Shown in pieces: positions 21,290 through 42,447 of a DNA stretch of 64,000 nt. Numbering within the stretch: position 1 is the stretch's first letter; each line of letters opens with the position of its first letter. The stretch is from the NCBI GenBank assembly GCA_031769625.1, contig JAUIMM010000088.1, positions 2,929,501-2,993,500 of the forward strand. The letters are read 5' to 3'. The position numbers were made by a program, and so were the translations under genes. This DNA is from Taudactylus pleione (lineage: Eukaryota > Chordata > Amphibia > Anura > Myobatrachidae). The notes below the pieces were generated by a model. It had not been told where the DNA came from, searched no databases, and saw nothing but the letters and a program-made list of their open reading frames with translations.

Positions 21290-21303
21290 AGGGTGCAGCT
21301 AAG
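21290..21303. repeat. Left 14-bp target-site duplication of the palindrome
   Basis: AGGGTGCAGCTAAG here and again at 23357-23370, bracketing the 2-kb palindrome exactly. Confidence 0.85.
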
Positions 21304-23356
21304 CAAAAAATATGGTAGTTGCTCAATCAGCTTAATATACTACAGGTGCTTGTAAAGGACGGGGTTTACACTGAACACAGAAAAAAGAAAATTGCCCCCC
21401 AGCACACTGCAGATAAATCAAAAATACTTGAATCCTACATGTTAATAGAAATTCAGAGGTATTGGTTTACATACATTTGCAAATATATGAATAAGCGCTG
21501 GGCCGTCGTCAAGGCTCCTCTATACCAGCGTCCCTAGCATTAAGGGGTTCACGTCCGAGAAGCAAGGCACCCCAAAAAATTCCAGCCAAGGACCATCCCC
21601 AGGGCATCACACGAAAAGGGGAAAAAGGTGATAGTGAAGTGTTAAAGGATAGGTGTGTAAAGATAAATCAATAAGTGTTAATGAGATGTAAAAGAATTAA
21701 AATGACATAAATAATACACAAACGTATAGAAAAGTGAAAAAATATTCTATGTGAATTAAGTGGTGATGCCATGAGCAAGGTCCAGCCAGAACAATCCCGG
21801 GGGCCCCACTCCCAAATGCTCACCCCAAAATAATTATTGCTACATAATAGTAGCACCCACTCTGGGTCATATAATAACAAATTGATGTACTGCATGATAA
21901 CAGTACATGTATGAGCTGAGAGCTAACTTACCTTGGAGGTACCCCAAAAAACCTCCACATGGCACTATAAGGATCAGCACCTCCTCCTAATTCTGACTCC
22001 TTTTATGCCTCCAAACTGCAAGCAAAAAATATGGTAGTTGCTCAATCAGCTTAATATACTACAGGTGCTTGTAAAGGGCGGGGTTTACACTGAACACAGA
22101 AAAAAGAAAATTGCCCCCCAGCACACTGCAGATAAATCAAAAATACTTGAATCCTACATAATAGAAATTCAGAGGTATTGTTTTACATACATTTGCAAAT
22201 ATATGAATAAGCGCTGGGCCGTCGTCAAGGCTCCTCTATACCAGCGTCCCTAGCATTAAGGGGTTCACGTCCGAGAAGCAAGGCACCCCAAAAAATTCCA
22301 GCCAAGGACCATCCCCAGGGCATCACAAGAAAAGTGGAAAAAAGGTGATAGGGAAGTGTTAAAGGATAGGTGTGTCCTTTAACACTTCACTATCACCTTT
22401 TTTCCCCTTTTCGTGTGATGCCCTGGGGATGGTCCTTGGCTGGAATTTTTTGGGGTGCCTTGCTTCTCGGACGTGAACCCCTTAATGCTAGGGACGCTGG
22501 TATAGAGGAGCCTTGACGACGGCCCAGCGCTTATTCATATATTTGCAAATGTATGTAAACCAATACCTCTGAATTTCTATTATCATGTAGGATTCAAGTA
22601 TTTTTGATTTATCTGCAGTGTGCTGGGGGGCAATTTTCTTTTTTCTGTGTTCAGTGTAAACCCCGCCCTTTATAAGCACCTGTAGTATATTAAGCTGATT
22701 GAGCAACTACCATATTTTTTGCTTGCAGTTTGGAGGCATAAAAGGAGTCAGCATTAGGAGGAGGTGCTGATCCTTATAGTGCCATGTGGAGGTTTTTTGG
22801 GGTACCTCCAAGGTAAGTTAGCTCTCAGCTCATACATGTACTGTTATCATGCAGTACATCAATTTGTTATTATATGACCCAGAGTGGGTGCTACTATTAT
22901 GTAGCAATAATTATTTTGGGGTGAGCGTTTGGGAGTGGGGCCCCCGGGATTGTTCTGGCTGGACCTTGCTCATGGCATCACCACTTAATTCACATAGAAT
23001 ATTTTTTCACTTTTCTATATGTTTGTGTATTATTTATGTCATTTTAATTCTTTTACATCTCATTAACACTTACACACCTATCCTTTAACACTTCACTATC
23101 ACCTTTTTTCCCCTTTTTGTGTGATGCCCTGGGGATGGTCCTTGGCTGGAATTTTTTGGGGTGCCTTGCTTCTCGGACGTGAACCCCTTAATGCTAGGGA
23201 CGCTGGTATAGAGGAGCCTTGACGACGGCCCAGCGCTTATTCATATATTTGCAAATGTATGTAAACCAATACCTCTGAATTTCTATTATCATGTAGGATT
23301 CAAGTATTTTTGATTTATCTGCAGTGTGCTGTGGGGCAATTTTCTTTTTTCTGTGT
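21304..23356. mobile_element. 2.05-kb near-perfect palindrome with 14-bp target duplication
   Basis: Order of blocks: X (21304-21660), Y (21661-22019), X' (22020-22370), then at the centre near 22371 the same three blocks in reverse order and orientation, X' (22371-22728), Y (22729-23060) and a truncated X (23061-23356). Each arm is about 1 kb, and the arms differ by only scattered bases. Y contains ORF-like text, but nothing matches a known protein. A 14-bp duplication with no A-tail suggests a retro-type insertion, perhaps of Penelope-terminal-repeat origin (tandem plus inverted repeats); the class is not proven. Confidence 0.85.
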
Positions 23357-23370
23357 AGGGTGCAGCTAAG

Positions 23371-23798
23371 CCCATATCCCGCTTGGAGGGGTCACTGGAG
23401 AATACCTCCCTGCAGGTTAGATTCCGCACCATTGACCAGGTCTCCCCAACGTCCAAGATCTGTGGATGAGGAGTTCTCATATCCAGGCCCCTCACCCCGA
23501 ATTCTTCCAAAACCAAGACCACAACCCCTCAGTAGGGGATTCCACTTCCTGAAACCAGACAACTACTTCATATAACTGCCTCACAGATATAGGCAGATAA
23601 TCCAATTACTTACAATGTTTACATGTCTAGGGGCAGGGGAAGCATATAAACTAATCAATTGTAATGATCGTACAATTATTATATATATATATATTAGATT
23701 AATCAAGAATTAAATTTGTAGAAAAAATAATGCAGGGAAATGAAAACAACATCACTGAGCTAATATTCTGTATATCAATTAAAGCTAATATGTCTATA
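23371..23798. other. Continuation of interrupted repeat, then AT-rich DNA
   Basis: 23371-23570 continues the sequence broken at 21303 (removing the palindrome gives a smooth join at AGGGTGCAGCTAAG). 23571-23798 is AT-rich with a short TA run near 23682. No gene. Confidence 0.45.
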
Positions 23799-24125
23799 GG
23801 TGCATACACACACGATTTTTTGAACGATTATCGTTTAACGATAATCGTTTGTAAAAATCGTTCACTTTCTGAGTCAAACGATGAACGATTATTGTTCATG
23901 CGCGTTCACGTTTGTAGTTTGTAGTTCTGTCAGACTTGTCAACTCAACGATTTTCATTAAGTTAATATGCAAAAATCATTTGTAGTTCATAAAAATCGTT
24001 CATTACATTTAAATGAACATAGTAAATGAACAACTTTAGTAAACGATTTTAGTTCACTTTTTCAAGGTAGAAAATCGTTTACTAAAATCGTTCATTAACT
24101 CAATCGTTGTGTGTGTATGCAGCTT
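23799..24125. mobile_element. AT-rich hairpin MITE
   Basis: Inverted ends GGTGCATACACACACGATT and CAATCGTTGTGTGTGTATGC. The interior is composed of AACGATTATCGTT, AAAATCGTTTACTAAAATCG and similar inverted pieces. Non-coding. Confidence 0.75.
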
Positions 24126-24423
24126 ATCAATTCAGTACTAGTATATTATATATACAGACAGAGATAGTATACAATAATCTCCTCAGCTAAAACTTTAGAT
24201 GTCATGAAGGTATATAAAAATTAGCAGTGGTAAATGGAGGATTATAAATCGATCCTACAGTAATTATGTAATTCATAAAGTTATGTACTAGAAATAAGAA
24301 TGTTTTTCAATAGATATTATTAATATTGAGCAATTAAAGAAAGTTACTCAGAAACAAATCTGATCTTAGATTTTCAGCTAGTGACTGAAAGGTTTAATCA
24401 GCACAATAAGAGATCATTTCTAT

Positions 24424-25560
24424 CCATATTTTTACAGATCTATTTCTATGGTCTCATTGAGCCCCTCAGGACCGAGGGTCCTCAAATTATGAATCCAGAA
24501 ATTTTCTCTAAGACATAATTTCTTAAACCTAACTCCATCTCTAGTGGTGGGTCCAATGGGCTCAATCCTTGTTGGTTTTAAACCTGATGGATCTCTATTA
24601 TGCACCAATAAAAAGTGTTTGGAAACACTATGGGCAGTATTCAATTTGAGGCGAAAACCCGTTATCGCCGTCATTTTCGCCTGTTTTAATTATCCCCGTA
24701 ATCAATTTCAAAGACTTTTTGCCGATGCGAAAATTCTTTTTAAAAAAACGGGGATAACTTTTCTCCATACAATAGGTGGCGAAAAAAAGTGCAAAATTGG
24801 GATTTAGGGGTGCAGGCTTAAAAAAATAGCCTGCACCCCTGGGAATGTCCCCTAAAATTAATGTGTGCCAAAAAAAGTTTAAAAAAAATTTACTTGAATT
24901 TTAGGGTAGAAAAAAAATATGGGGACAAAGTTTTAAAGTAGCAAAATTGATTCAGGGGGGGTCCCCATGTATGTGGCAGGTGTTTTGAAGAATGCAGGTA
25001 GTAGCGGCAGGTGCATTTTTTAAGAATTTTAAAATTCACTTTAGGGTCTTAAAAATATGCTTGCACCGATTTTCATGTACCACAAATTTGATGCAACTAG
25101 TTTTTTGCAAAAAAACAAAACGAAGTGCTATTCTTCACCCCTTCTTCACAGGTGCATTTATGCACCTGCCGTGGCTATTTAAAAACCCTACTTACCTTCC
25201 GCAAGCCAAAATGGGGGTACCCATAGTGATTTCTCATGTCAGGACATCATTAAGGGGTCCCTGGATGATTTCCTGAAAATTCCCTGATTTTTTCCATACA
25301 TACCTTTCCACCGGGTCCCGATTCCGCTGCTTCTGGAATTGAAAACGGGGATAAGCTGGGACGCGCCCGATACTTTATCCCCATCAAAATCTCTGATGTG
25401 GTGCAAAAAAGTCCAGCATGCGAAAAGCTCTGACTTTTCGCTCCAAATTGAATACCCTCTATGTGTAGAGAGTTCTTTGAGGATGTTTGTGCGATGTTAT
25501 GAAAACCTAGCCTTCAGAGTCTGTGTAGTTCTCCCCACATATTGGAGATGACATGTATAT
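24424..25560 (-). pseudogene. Penelope-like element C-terminal scrap split by a MITE
   Basis: Minus strand, right piece (about 25560-25460): CHLQYVGRTTQTLKARF, the GIY-YIG motif region. Left piece (24660-24432): HFLLVHNRDPSGLK, then LRENFWIHNLRTLGPEGLNE, the conserved C-terminus seen also in the element at 11284-12106. Joining across the J1 MITE (24631-25459) restores the order. Truncated and inactive. Confidence 0.7.
24631..25459. mobile_element. Family J MITE (copy J1)
   Basis: Inverted ends GGGCAGTATTCAATTTG and CAAATTGAATACC, next to TA on both sides. Interior repeats GCGAAAA/TTTTCGC. Its middle (GGGGGTCCCCATGTATG, ATGCTTGCACCG) is homologous to copy J2. TA target suggests Tc1/mariner-type mobilisation. 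Confidence 0.75.
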
Positions 25561-26048
25561 GTGCATGTAAATAAGGGACGCCCACTGCTGCCTTCTCATA
25601 TACATCCGATGATGCATCCGATGAAGCATAAACATTGGTAATATCGATGCAGATCTGACAGTCACGCAGCTTGTAAGTCTGACCTACCTCAAACACTGTG
25701 ATTCTCCTGACACCCAGAGAGCTCTCATGCTGCGTTGGAGATCACAATGGCTAATTTATGCATGCCCACGAAACAAGGTTTAAACGGTCCCGACACACCT
25801 GCGTTTGCCTGGCCACCCCCTGTTACCTCCCCCAAACGCTATCTGTCATGCACTTTGCAAGTGATTCCTCTGTGCACGCGTGATCACACTAGAATAGTTG
25901 CGCATGTGCAGTGCAGCATACACACGGGCACAATGGCAAACAATTGCTCAATCTGCGTAAATATCAGCATTGCGTAATTCTCAGAATCAGGCCTGAAGAC
26001 ACTTTTTCTGGTGCTCAGAGGTGCATGCACCCTAGCACACTGATACTA
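25561..26048. other. No gene; possible MITE fragments
   Basis: Contains CATCCGATGATGCATCCGATG short repeats and CAGAATCAGGCCTGA-like ends. No frame with recognisable motifs. Confidence 0.4.
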
Positions 26049-26924
26049 TGGCCCGTATTCAACTTGGAGCGAAAAGCCGAGATCGGCGAAAAAGTTTCGC
26101 TGATGGCGTCATTTCGCCAGGCAGAAAAGTATCGCTGTATTCAATTTGAAAGACTTTCCTCCTAGGCGGAAAGTCAATGCAATGTAATAGGCGAAAAAAG
26201 TTTCGCTTATGAATAGCAGGCGGAAAAAAGTGCAGAATTGGGGTTTTGGGGTGCACCATTGCGGGAACCCCCGTGCAGCCTTAAGACTGTCCCCCAAAGG
26301 TAAACTGTGTCAAAAAATGTATTAAAAAGACTTAAGAACACCCCAAAATATTACTTTCATTTTGGGGTCTAAAAAAAAAGAATGGGGGACAAAGTTAAAA
26401 ACTAGCTAAATAGACTCCAGGGGGGTCCCCAAGTATGCCCCAGGTGTTTTTTTTATTGCAGGTGCTTGCGGCAGGTGGATTTTTTATGTTTTTTAAAATG
26501 ATACTTTAGCAACTTTAAAATATGCTACCCCCCATTTTCGGATACCCAAAATTTGCAGGGACTAGTTATTTTCTCCAAAAAACACAAATGCTATTCTTCA
26601 CCACTTATGTAAATACGTAAAACAGCACATATTGAGACCATTTAAAAACACCAAATACCTTCAGCAGGCCAAATCGGGGGTATCCATAGTGATCCCCCAT
26701 GTCAGTGCATCTTTTGGGGGGTGCCAGGCTGATTACCCTATTTTGGAGAGGACTTTCCACCTGTTCAAGTATCGGCGGGTGCCGTTTTCGCATACTTTCA
26801 TATTGAATACGGGGAATCGCGGGGATGCGCGTGAAAACTTTCTGCACCCAAAACACACGATATAGGCGAAAAGTCCACACGGGGGAAAAAGTATTGCGGG
26901 TGCGAAACATATTGAATACGGGCC
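26049..26924. mobile_element. Family J MITE (copy J2), 876 bp
   Basis: Ends TGGCCCGTATTCAA and TTGAATACGGGCC are inverted and flanked by TA (26047-26048, 26925-26926). Internal homology with J1 includes CAGGGGGGTCCCCAAGTATG and a CATAGTGAT(C/T)(C/T)CCCATGTCAG segment. Non-coding. Confidence 0.8.
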
Positions 26925-27276
26925 TATGTATCCTAAAGAGCTTAGCCGCCTAATATGCAGTGTGAATGTGTTTTGAAATACGAGGGGCCCAGTTTGCAAA
27001 TATATGCAAGGACCCCTTCCTCCTGAGGAAATAGAACCGATGCCTGGGCAGAACGTAGCAAAGGTACTAGTACTGCGCGCCATATTTCCCAATATCACTG
27101 GAATTATATCAGCAGATGCCTGGTCAGGCCTCGTTCTCAGTGCAGGACCCCCCTTGACTCAGGCAAGGGCTTGTGTATATTATTCACGGTTGCTGCTATT
27201 TCCAAGTTGGAGAAAGGACCTCTGTGACATAGACACCACGTGACCGCTGCAGGAGGCTGGACCGCTCCTGCGTTAC
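26925..27276. other. No feature recognised
   Basis: Moderately GC-rich sequence 0.6 to 0.9 kb upstream of EBPL exon 1. No clear repeat or frame. Confidence 0.4.
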
Positions 27277-27372
27277 CATCTACTAGGGCATAGAGGGGGA
27301 ATAATTATCTGTGGCGAGCACAGCGAGCAACCGTGCCCGAAGCGTGGCGAGCGGACACTTTTGGTCCCCCGT
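27277..27372 (+). repeat. Dispersed GC-rich GTGGCGAGC repeat
   Basis: CATAGAGGGGGAATAAT...TGTGGCGAGCACAGCGAG...GTGGCGAGCGGAC. The same combination occurs inverted at 38703-38815 (GCTCGCTTCGCTCGCCACAG, ATATTCCCCCTCTATGCCC). It is a short interspersed repeat of unknown class. Confidence 0.6.
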
Positions 27373-27659
27373 TACCATCCCCGCCCCTCCCCCTTTCAGG
27401 CCGAGTCACATGGGTGTGACGTCACAGGGCCATCAGCCCTCTATAGTCTAGACCTAACCCATTATTCACCCAATATAGTTATGCCACTGCAGACCAAATA
27501 AGCCCTAACGTTTCAATGATCTCATTCCCCAAAACAAAACCTAATTTTTGCATGTAGGTGGGTGCATAGCCTAAGCTAACCATATTTACGTCTGTATGTA
27601 GCTCTATGTTCCCGTCATGAATAACAAAAAAATGTTTTTTATATAGATTTTTTTTAAAT

Positions 27660-27876
27660 CTGATATAAGTGATAACACGTTTGGTCTTTGCACCTTACTC
27701 TAGTGCAGAGGGGAGTGTGTGTGGCTGTGGGTGGGTTGTACATGGGGAGATACGGCGTGTAGCCACTCAGTGTGACAAGGAGGAGGAGGCCAGCAGCACA
27801 ACATCCAGCCTCCATCTACTTTCAAGACTGCTTTGCCCGCCGACGGAGGAGGAAATCCCCGGGATCAGCAGCAGTC
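27660..27876 (+). promoter_or_regulatory. EBPL: EBPL proximal promoter / 5'UTR region
   Basis: GC content and CpG density rise here relative to the flanks. No TATA box is evident. A purine-rich GGAGGAGGAGG tract and a CGCCGACGGAGGAGG stretch lie just before the start codon. The transcription start cannot be read from sequence alone. Confidence 0.4.
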
Positions 27877-37890
<10,014 letters not shown>

Positions 37891-38085
37891 AAAGATATGT
37901 TGAAAAAATTTAGATTGTTTCATAGTTGTACTGTACATTAGTTTGAACTTTTTGTTAAATGATGTAATTTTATATTTTTAGAAACTTCAGGCTTAATGTG
38001 GTTAGTGGCTTAAATTAATATTTTTTTACCATTTTCATTTAGCTCAGAAAGTTTAATAAAAGCCTAATCCTCAATTGTATTTATT
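37891..38085 (+). other. EBPL: EBPL 3'UTR (short form)
   Basis: AT-rich sequence from the stop codon to shortly after the poly(A) signal at 38055. Longer 3' ends cannot be excluded. Confidence 0.6.
38055..38060 (+). terminator. EBPL: EBPL poly(A) signal AATAAA
   Basis: AATAAA about 165 bases after the stop, followed by a TTGTATTTATTGT-type T/GT-rich element at 38075-38090. Confidence 0.7.
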
Positions 38086-38702
38086 GTAATGCCTATTCAT
38101 TTATGTGGCTGAAGTTCTCCTTTAACAGAGTTATGTACATGTTTGTTTATATATTGTTTACTATACAGTTACTCAAACTTTATTAAACGTGTACTGCCAC
38201 ATAGACATTTTTTCTCCTAACACACATTTTGTTTCTCTTTAACACAAATCTGACAATGTCAATCTATAATTTACTTTTCCCTTTGCAAAATCTTACTTTG
38301 AGTAAGACAACTATAGCTGCCGCTGGCAGTCTATGAGCTGGAACACATTTATGTTAGAGAACTCAAGCTATTTCCAGAGTAGAGCGTCATGTGATCCAGA
38401 GCTGTATTAACCATGGGGCGCAAGGAGATGCAGCCCCAGGCCTCCCATTAAAATAGTCCCACAGGATCTGCTGTTCTGCTGCAGACAGAATTTTTTTTTT
38501 CCTGTTACAGCAGCCTGCCAGCAGCTGTCTGACTGAGGTTCCAACCACTGACACCCTGGTGGGCCACCCCAGCCCTCCAACCCATGGTGCAAACACCGGG
38601 CGTACTGGTACGGAAGAGCATAAAACCCCTTCAGTAGATGTACCTGGAAGTGACGTGAGTGAGGGCGGAAGTGGATGTTTTTGCCCACACTTCCCAGGAA
38701 AA
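38086..38702. other. No gene; repeat-like near 38395-38640
   Basis: AT-rich to about 38390, then GC-richer sequence that may belong to a decayed repeat. No supported frame. Confidence 0.4.
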
Positions 38703-38815
38703 TAAGAAATTCAGCCCCTTGTGGGCTCGCTTCACTCGCCACGCTGCGGGCATAGTGGCTCGCTTCGCTCGCCACAGGAATATATTCCCCCTCTATGCCC
38801 ACTTGGATGGTAGGG
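38703..38815 (-). repeat. Dispersed GC-rich GTGGCGAGC repeat (second copy)
   Basis: Inverted relative to 27277-27372. Two GGCTCGCTTC(A/G)CTCGCCAC units separated by GCTGCGGGCATAGT, then AGGAATATATTCCCCC and TCTATGCCC. Confidence 0.6.
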
Positions 38816-39402
38816 AATGACGTTGGACACTGGCTGATGACGTCATCGTACACAAACGGAAGGGGATCTATCTCATTCCGTACTGGTACAACGCTCAAGC
38901 TCGCATGGAGGTCGCGACCCAGTGGAAGACTTCACTAGCCCTCCCTGCGCCCTGTAGTGTCTCGGGGCACTTGATGTCACACAGGACCATAGGGTGTGTG
39001 TACAATCTTCTTGCCATTGGACCACAGGCGCTCATTGCATACATATGCCTAATATCTGGGAAGTAGACAGGTTTCTCATACTGCCAGTGAGGCTGTGCAG
39101 ATTTTCTGCTGGTAACCTGGCTGTTAGGCATATGTGTGCAGCTGCCACTGCCAGCTTGTGTCTGCAACACAGTCTGGTCCACACTGCACTTAATTACTAC
39201 CCGTGTCTAGAAGGTTTTCCTTTGATGGACCACCCATCATAGGCGGAGTGTAATACATGTCAGGAGAGAACAGAGTGCGTGGGCTCGCCAGTTGGAGTGC
39301 TAGCACAGGAGCGGGACCTCGGGTAGATTACCCTGCTTATATTTACAGTGTTTTGCAGGCCTTTTATTTATTACTGCAAACATTGATTTGTTTTACTACT
39401 GC
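38816..39402. other. No feature recognised
   Basis: Mixed composition. Frames present are short and motif-free. Confidence 0.4.
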
Positions 39403-39595
39403 AGGTCTGGGGTCTAATTTTTAAAGAGGGGAATCTCAGATCTGGGCTTTCATTTTCAATAAATGATGTGGATCTCAGATCTGGGGTCTAATTTTAAACC
39501 ACGTGAAGTTTAGATAGAAGGCTTAATGATTGAATGAGAGGGGCAGATTTGGGCTCTCATTTTAAATGAGTGGGGAGGTCATATCTGGGCTCTGA
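39403..39595. repeat. Degenerate tandem repeat, unit about 60 bp
   Basis: Phrases GATCTGGG(G/C)T and (T/C)(C/T)TCATTTT(A/C)AA recur at about 39403, 39438, 39475, 39545 and 39580. Confidence 0.6.
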
Positions 39596-40852
39596 GCTAG
39601 CAGCAGTGGTAGTGACTTCTCATTGGAAGCACTCCCTGCTGATCACAGCCAGACAGACAGTCCCACGGGGAGGTGTTTTCTCCTCCTAGGACTGCTATTC
39701 AGGACTGCAATAGCAGAGAGAGGGCTTACCATGGCAAACCACTCCCCTGCTATAACGGCAGCCCTATCTGGCTCATAAGGGCTGCATTAGCTGAAAGCCA
39801 ACCTGTCTGCTAGCCTAGCAGCAGCTCTGGGATTAAGCCACGCCCCTTATTTGGGCCACACCCCTCGTGGCCGCCTGACTTAAACCCCACTTCCTGGTGA
39901 CATCACCTGTCAATCACTGGGATGGCAAGGGAGGAGAGGGATAATGTTCACTGCAGACCCCCCGGCCAGACAGGTAAGGAGCTGCCACTGCTTACATATA
40001 TTTTATATATACTATAGATTAGGACTTTACGTAGTACATTTATTAATCATACTTTTTATGCCATATCTTGTTCATTAGATTGGTCCATGCAATGCATATT
40101 GGTCACTAGAATAGTCCCTGTATTGTACAGCGGTTACTAAAATGATCCCTGTATTTTATAGGGGTCACTGCTGGGACTTTTGTCTTTTTTTCCATTGCAT
40201 TGGAAGTCAGCCACCGGAGCCACTGTAACTGCGTACACCGATAAAGTCGCAGGCTCAGACTCACCCCAAAACGGTGGCAAAACACCTGAGTTTCACTTGC
40301 CATCACCGTTACTTCCCACAAACGTTCTCTGTCTGTCAATCCCACTGCACCCAAGTTCTCACTGCTAAATTGGTGCATGTCCAAAATAAAGCTCAGATCC
40401 GCAAACATTGGCAACGTGTACACCTCTGTATCAGGCCCCAAGTTCCATTCTTTTTTTTTTGTATCATGGTCGTGTTAACGGGGTGTTTCCCTTTGTTCAA
40501 AGATTTTCACATTAATACACCCCATGTGCAGACCAAACCCACACAACACTAATCACACCTCCCACATCACTAGTAACATCCTTGACAGCAACGTATTTAC
40601 ATGCTCAATTAAGACGCACATAAAGATGGATGAGAAGAGGTGTGTTCCAAAACCACTCTGCTCACTACATCATGCGGCTGTGGTTGCCGTGGTAGTTGCA
40701 TGATATTGTTAGTGATTTCAGTTTTCACCCTCCAAAGCACAGTATAGTAAATCTTGTTAAACGATTTTCAAAAAAAGAAAAAAAAAAGCCCATTATGAAA
40801 TACGCATCTTGTGTTTTAAAACCAGCTTGAGTAATTTATGTTAAAAGAGATA
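39596..40852. other. No gene recognised
   Basis: Includes a short near-duplicate GTCACTA(G)AAT(A/G)(G/A)TCCCTGTATT at 40102-40155 and a T-run at 40449. No motif-bearing frame. Confidence 0.4.
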
Positions 40853-41382
40853 GGGTCTCATTCAGACCCGGTCGCAAGCGCTGATGCGCTCGCAACTGGG
40901 TCTATGGTTAACCCTGCGCACGCGCAGCAGCCGCACTGCGCGTGCGCAAGCCCCGGTGCGAGAGAAAAACTCTCTCGCTCCGAGGCTCGCTACCAAAGGG
41001 GCGGCTGTCGATGTTGATCGACAGCTCGCCCCTTTTGGTAGGCGGGCCGGGGGGGGGGTGACTGAACAAACGGAGGCGTTCCTTTCGGAACGCATGCCGT
41101 TTGTGGGCGGCCGCACTGACATTATCAGTGATGTCAGTGGGGAGCTTCCGGCTCAAACAGAGCAGGAAGCTCCCTGGGGCTTGCGGTTGACGAGACCCAA
41201 CCTTAGGGTTTCGTCGCAAGCCCCGATGGTCGCAATGGTCTTGACCATCGCGACCATCACCCTGGTCACTAGCTAAGCTGTGGGTGGTAACCCACAGCTT
41301 AGCTTGCGACCAGGAGGCTGCACTAAAAAAAAAGAAGCGCCCGCCCTCATTCAGAGAGAGCGATCGCCTCTGAATGAGGGCC
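40853..41382. mobile_element. Family E serial-hairpin MITE (copy E2), 530 bp
   Basis: Ends GGGTCTCATTCAG and CTGAATGAGGGCC, flanked by ATA (40850-40852, 41383-41385). Inside is a run of separate palindromes, for example CACTGACATTATCAGTGATG, GGGAGCTTCC/GGAAGCTCCC (41139-41174), GGGGCTTGCG/CGCAAGCCCC (41175-41224) and GCTGTGGGT/ACCCACAGC. It is in the opposite orientation to E1. Open frames are GC-driven. Confidence 0.87.
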
Positions 41383-41586
41383 ATAGTGTCTTGTTCTTAG
41401 TGGATCAAATAATTACTGAATAAGGTATAGTGGACCAAACATCAAATAAAGGACAATAGATTATTATTATTTCATTTTTTTTGTTAGTGTAAGAAAAATA
41501 TAGGTAAAGAACTCAAGATTTTCTATTCCAGCTACCCAATACCCTACATACTACACAATACACATATCACAGCTCTTAAACAAGGA

Positions 41587-41686
41587 CTAAATTGCGTCAT
41601 TTTTGATGACCCTAGCAGACTTTATTAGAGGTCCCACCAAATCCATAGCTATTCTCTCAAACGGGACCTCAATAATGGGTAAGTGC
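41587..41686 (-). pseudogene. Ty3/gypsy integrase scrap
   Basis: Minus strand reads LPIIEVPFERIAMDLVGPL then IKSAR, the conserved start of the integrase core (xxPFxRxxxDxxGPL, first catalytic Asp in MDLVGP). It breaks off into unrelated sequence at both ends. Confidence 0.75.
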
Positions 41687-41888
41687 AGGGATGGCTCAAG
41701 GGGCGGGCTGGCAGGGCTATCGCCCAGGGTGCTGCGGCCACAGTCACCCCGCTGGTACCGTCTGATCTGACGGCGCCCACCGGCCACCACTATACAAATC
41801 TGGACTGTGTTGTGCTGTGCTCTTCCCAGAATGCCGGGCATGCACCACCCATCTTTACAGATAATGGACAGCAATGTATTTACATGCT

Positions 41889-42033
41889 GAAAAGAAATAT
41901 GCCCGCGCTCGGTTTTACCCAGATCATACATGGTACCAGCAGCATGGCAATATTAATGGCATATATGTATACAAAACAGGAAAACTTTTGCTATCGACGC
42001 TAACAATAATATACTGCAAATTTATGTGTGTGC
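41889..42033. repeat. 145-bp direct repeat, copy 1
   Basis: Starts GAAAAGAAATATGCCCGC, ends AAATTTATGTGTGTGC. Repeated in the same orientation at 42303-42447 with about 8 differences by eye. Possibly terminal repeats of a small retroelement, with 42034-42302 between them. Confidence 0.75.
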
Positions 42034-42302
42034 AGCAAATAAAACAAAGGGGATTTTGTCATGATTTGATCAAAGCATTTAAGCCTGCAGCCCAGCATCA
42101 AGGGACCCCATTTTTCTGCAGGTCCCTAACACTAGCATATATGCCTAGCACATCATTACATTGCAGTTAAATGTACTCACCTCCTAGATACAGAGGGACA
42201 CATCTATACAGGGGCTGGCTGTTAGCCACATCCAACTAGGTTTTTTATAGCCTTAATTGAAAGCTGCCATGATAGCACAAGGCAAAATTTTGAAACAAAA
42301 CA

Positions 42303-42447
42303 GAAAAGAAATATGCCCGCACTCAGTTTTACCCATGTCATACATGGCACCAGCAGCATGGCAATATTAATGCCATATATGTATACAAAACAGAAAAACT
42401 TTTGCTATCGGCGCTAACAATAATATACTGCAAATTTATGTGTGTGC
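42303..42447. repeat. 145-bp direct repeat, copy 2
   Basis: Partner of 41889-42033. Both contain TTTTACCCA(G/T)(A/G)TCATACATGG and CTTTTGCTATCG(A/G)CGCTAAC. Confidence 0.75.

Noticed and set aside
21302..23522. Repeated about 72-codon frames (three near-identical copies)
   Set aside because: They are the X block of the 2-kb palindrome counted several times. No start context or known motif; more likely a non-coding repeat.
27772..27876. In-frame extension upstream of the EBPL start codon
   Set aside because: The frame is open but contains no ATG, and the first residues are not EBPL-like. ATG 27877 has a strong context.
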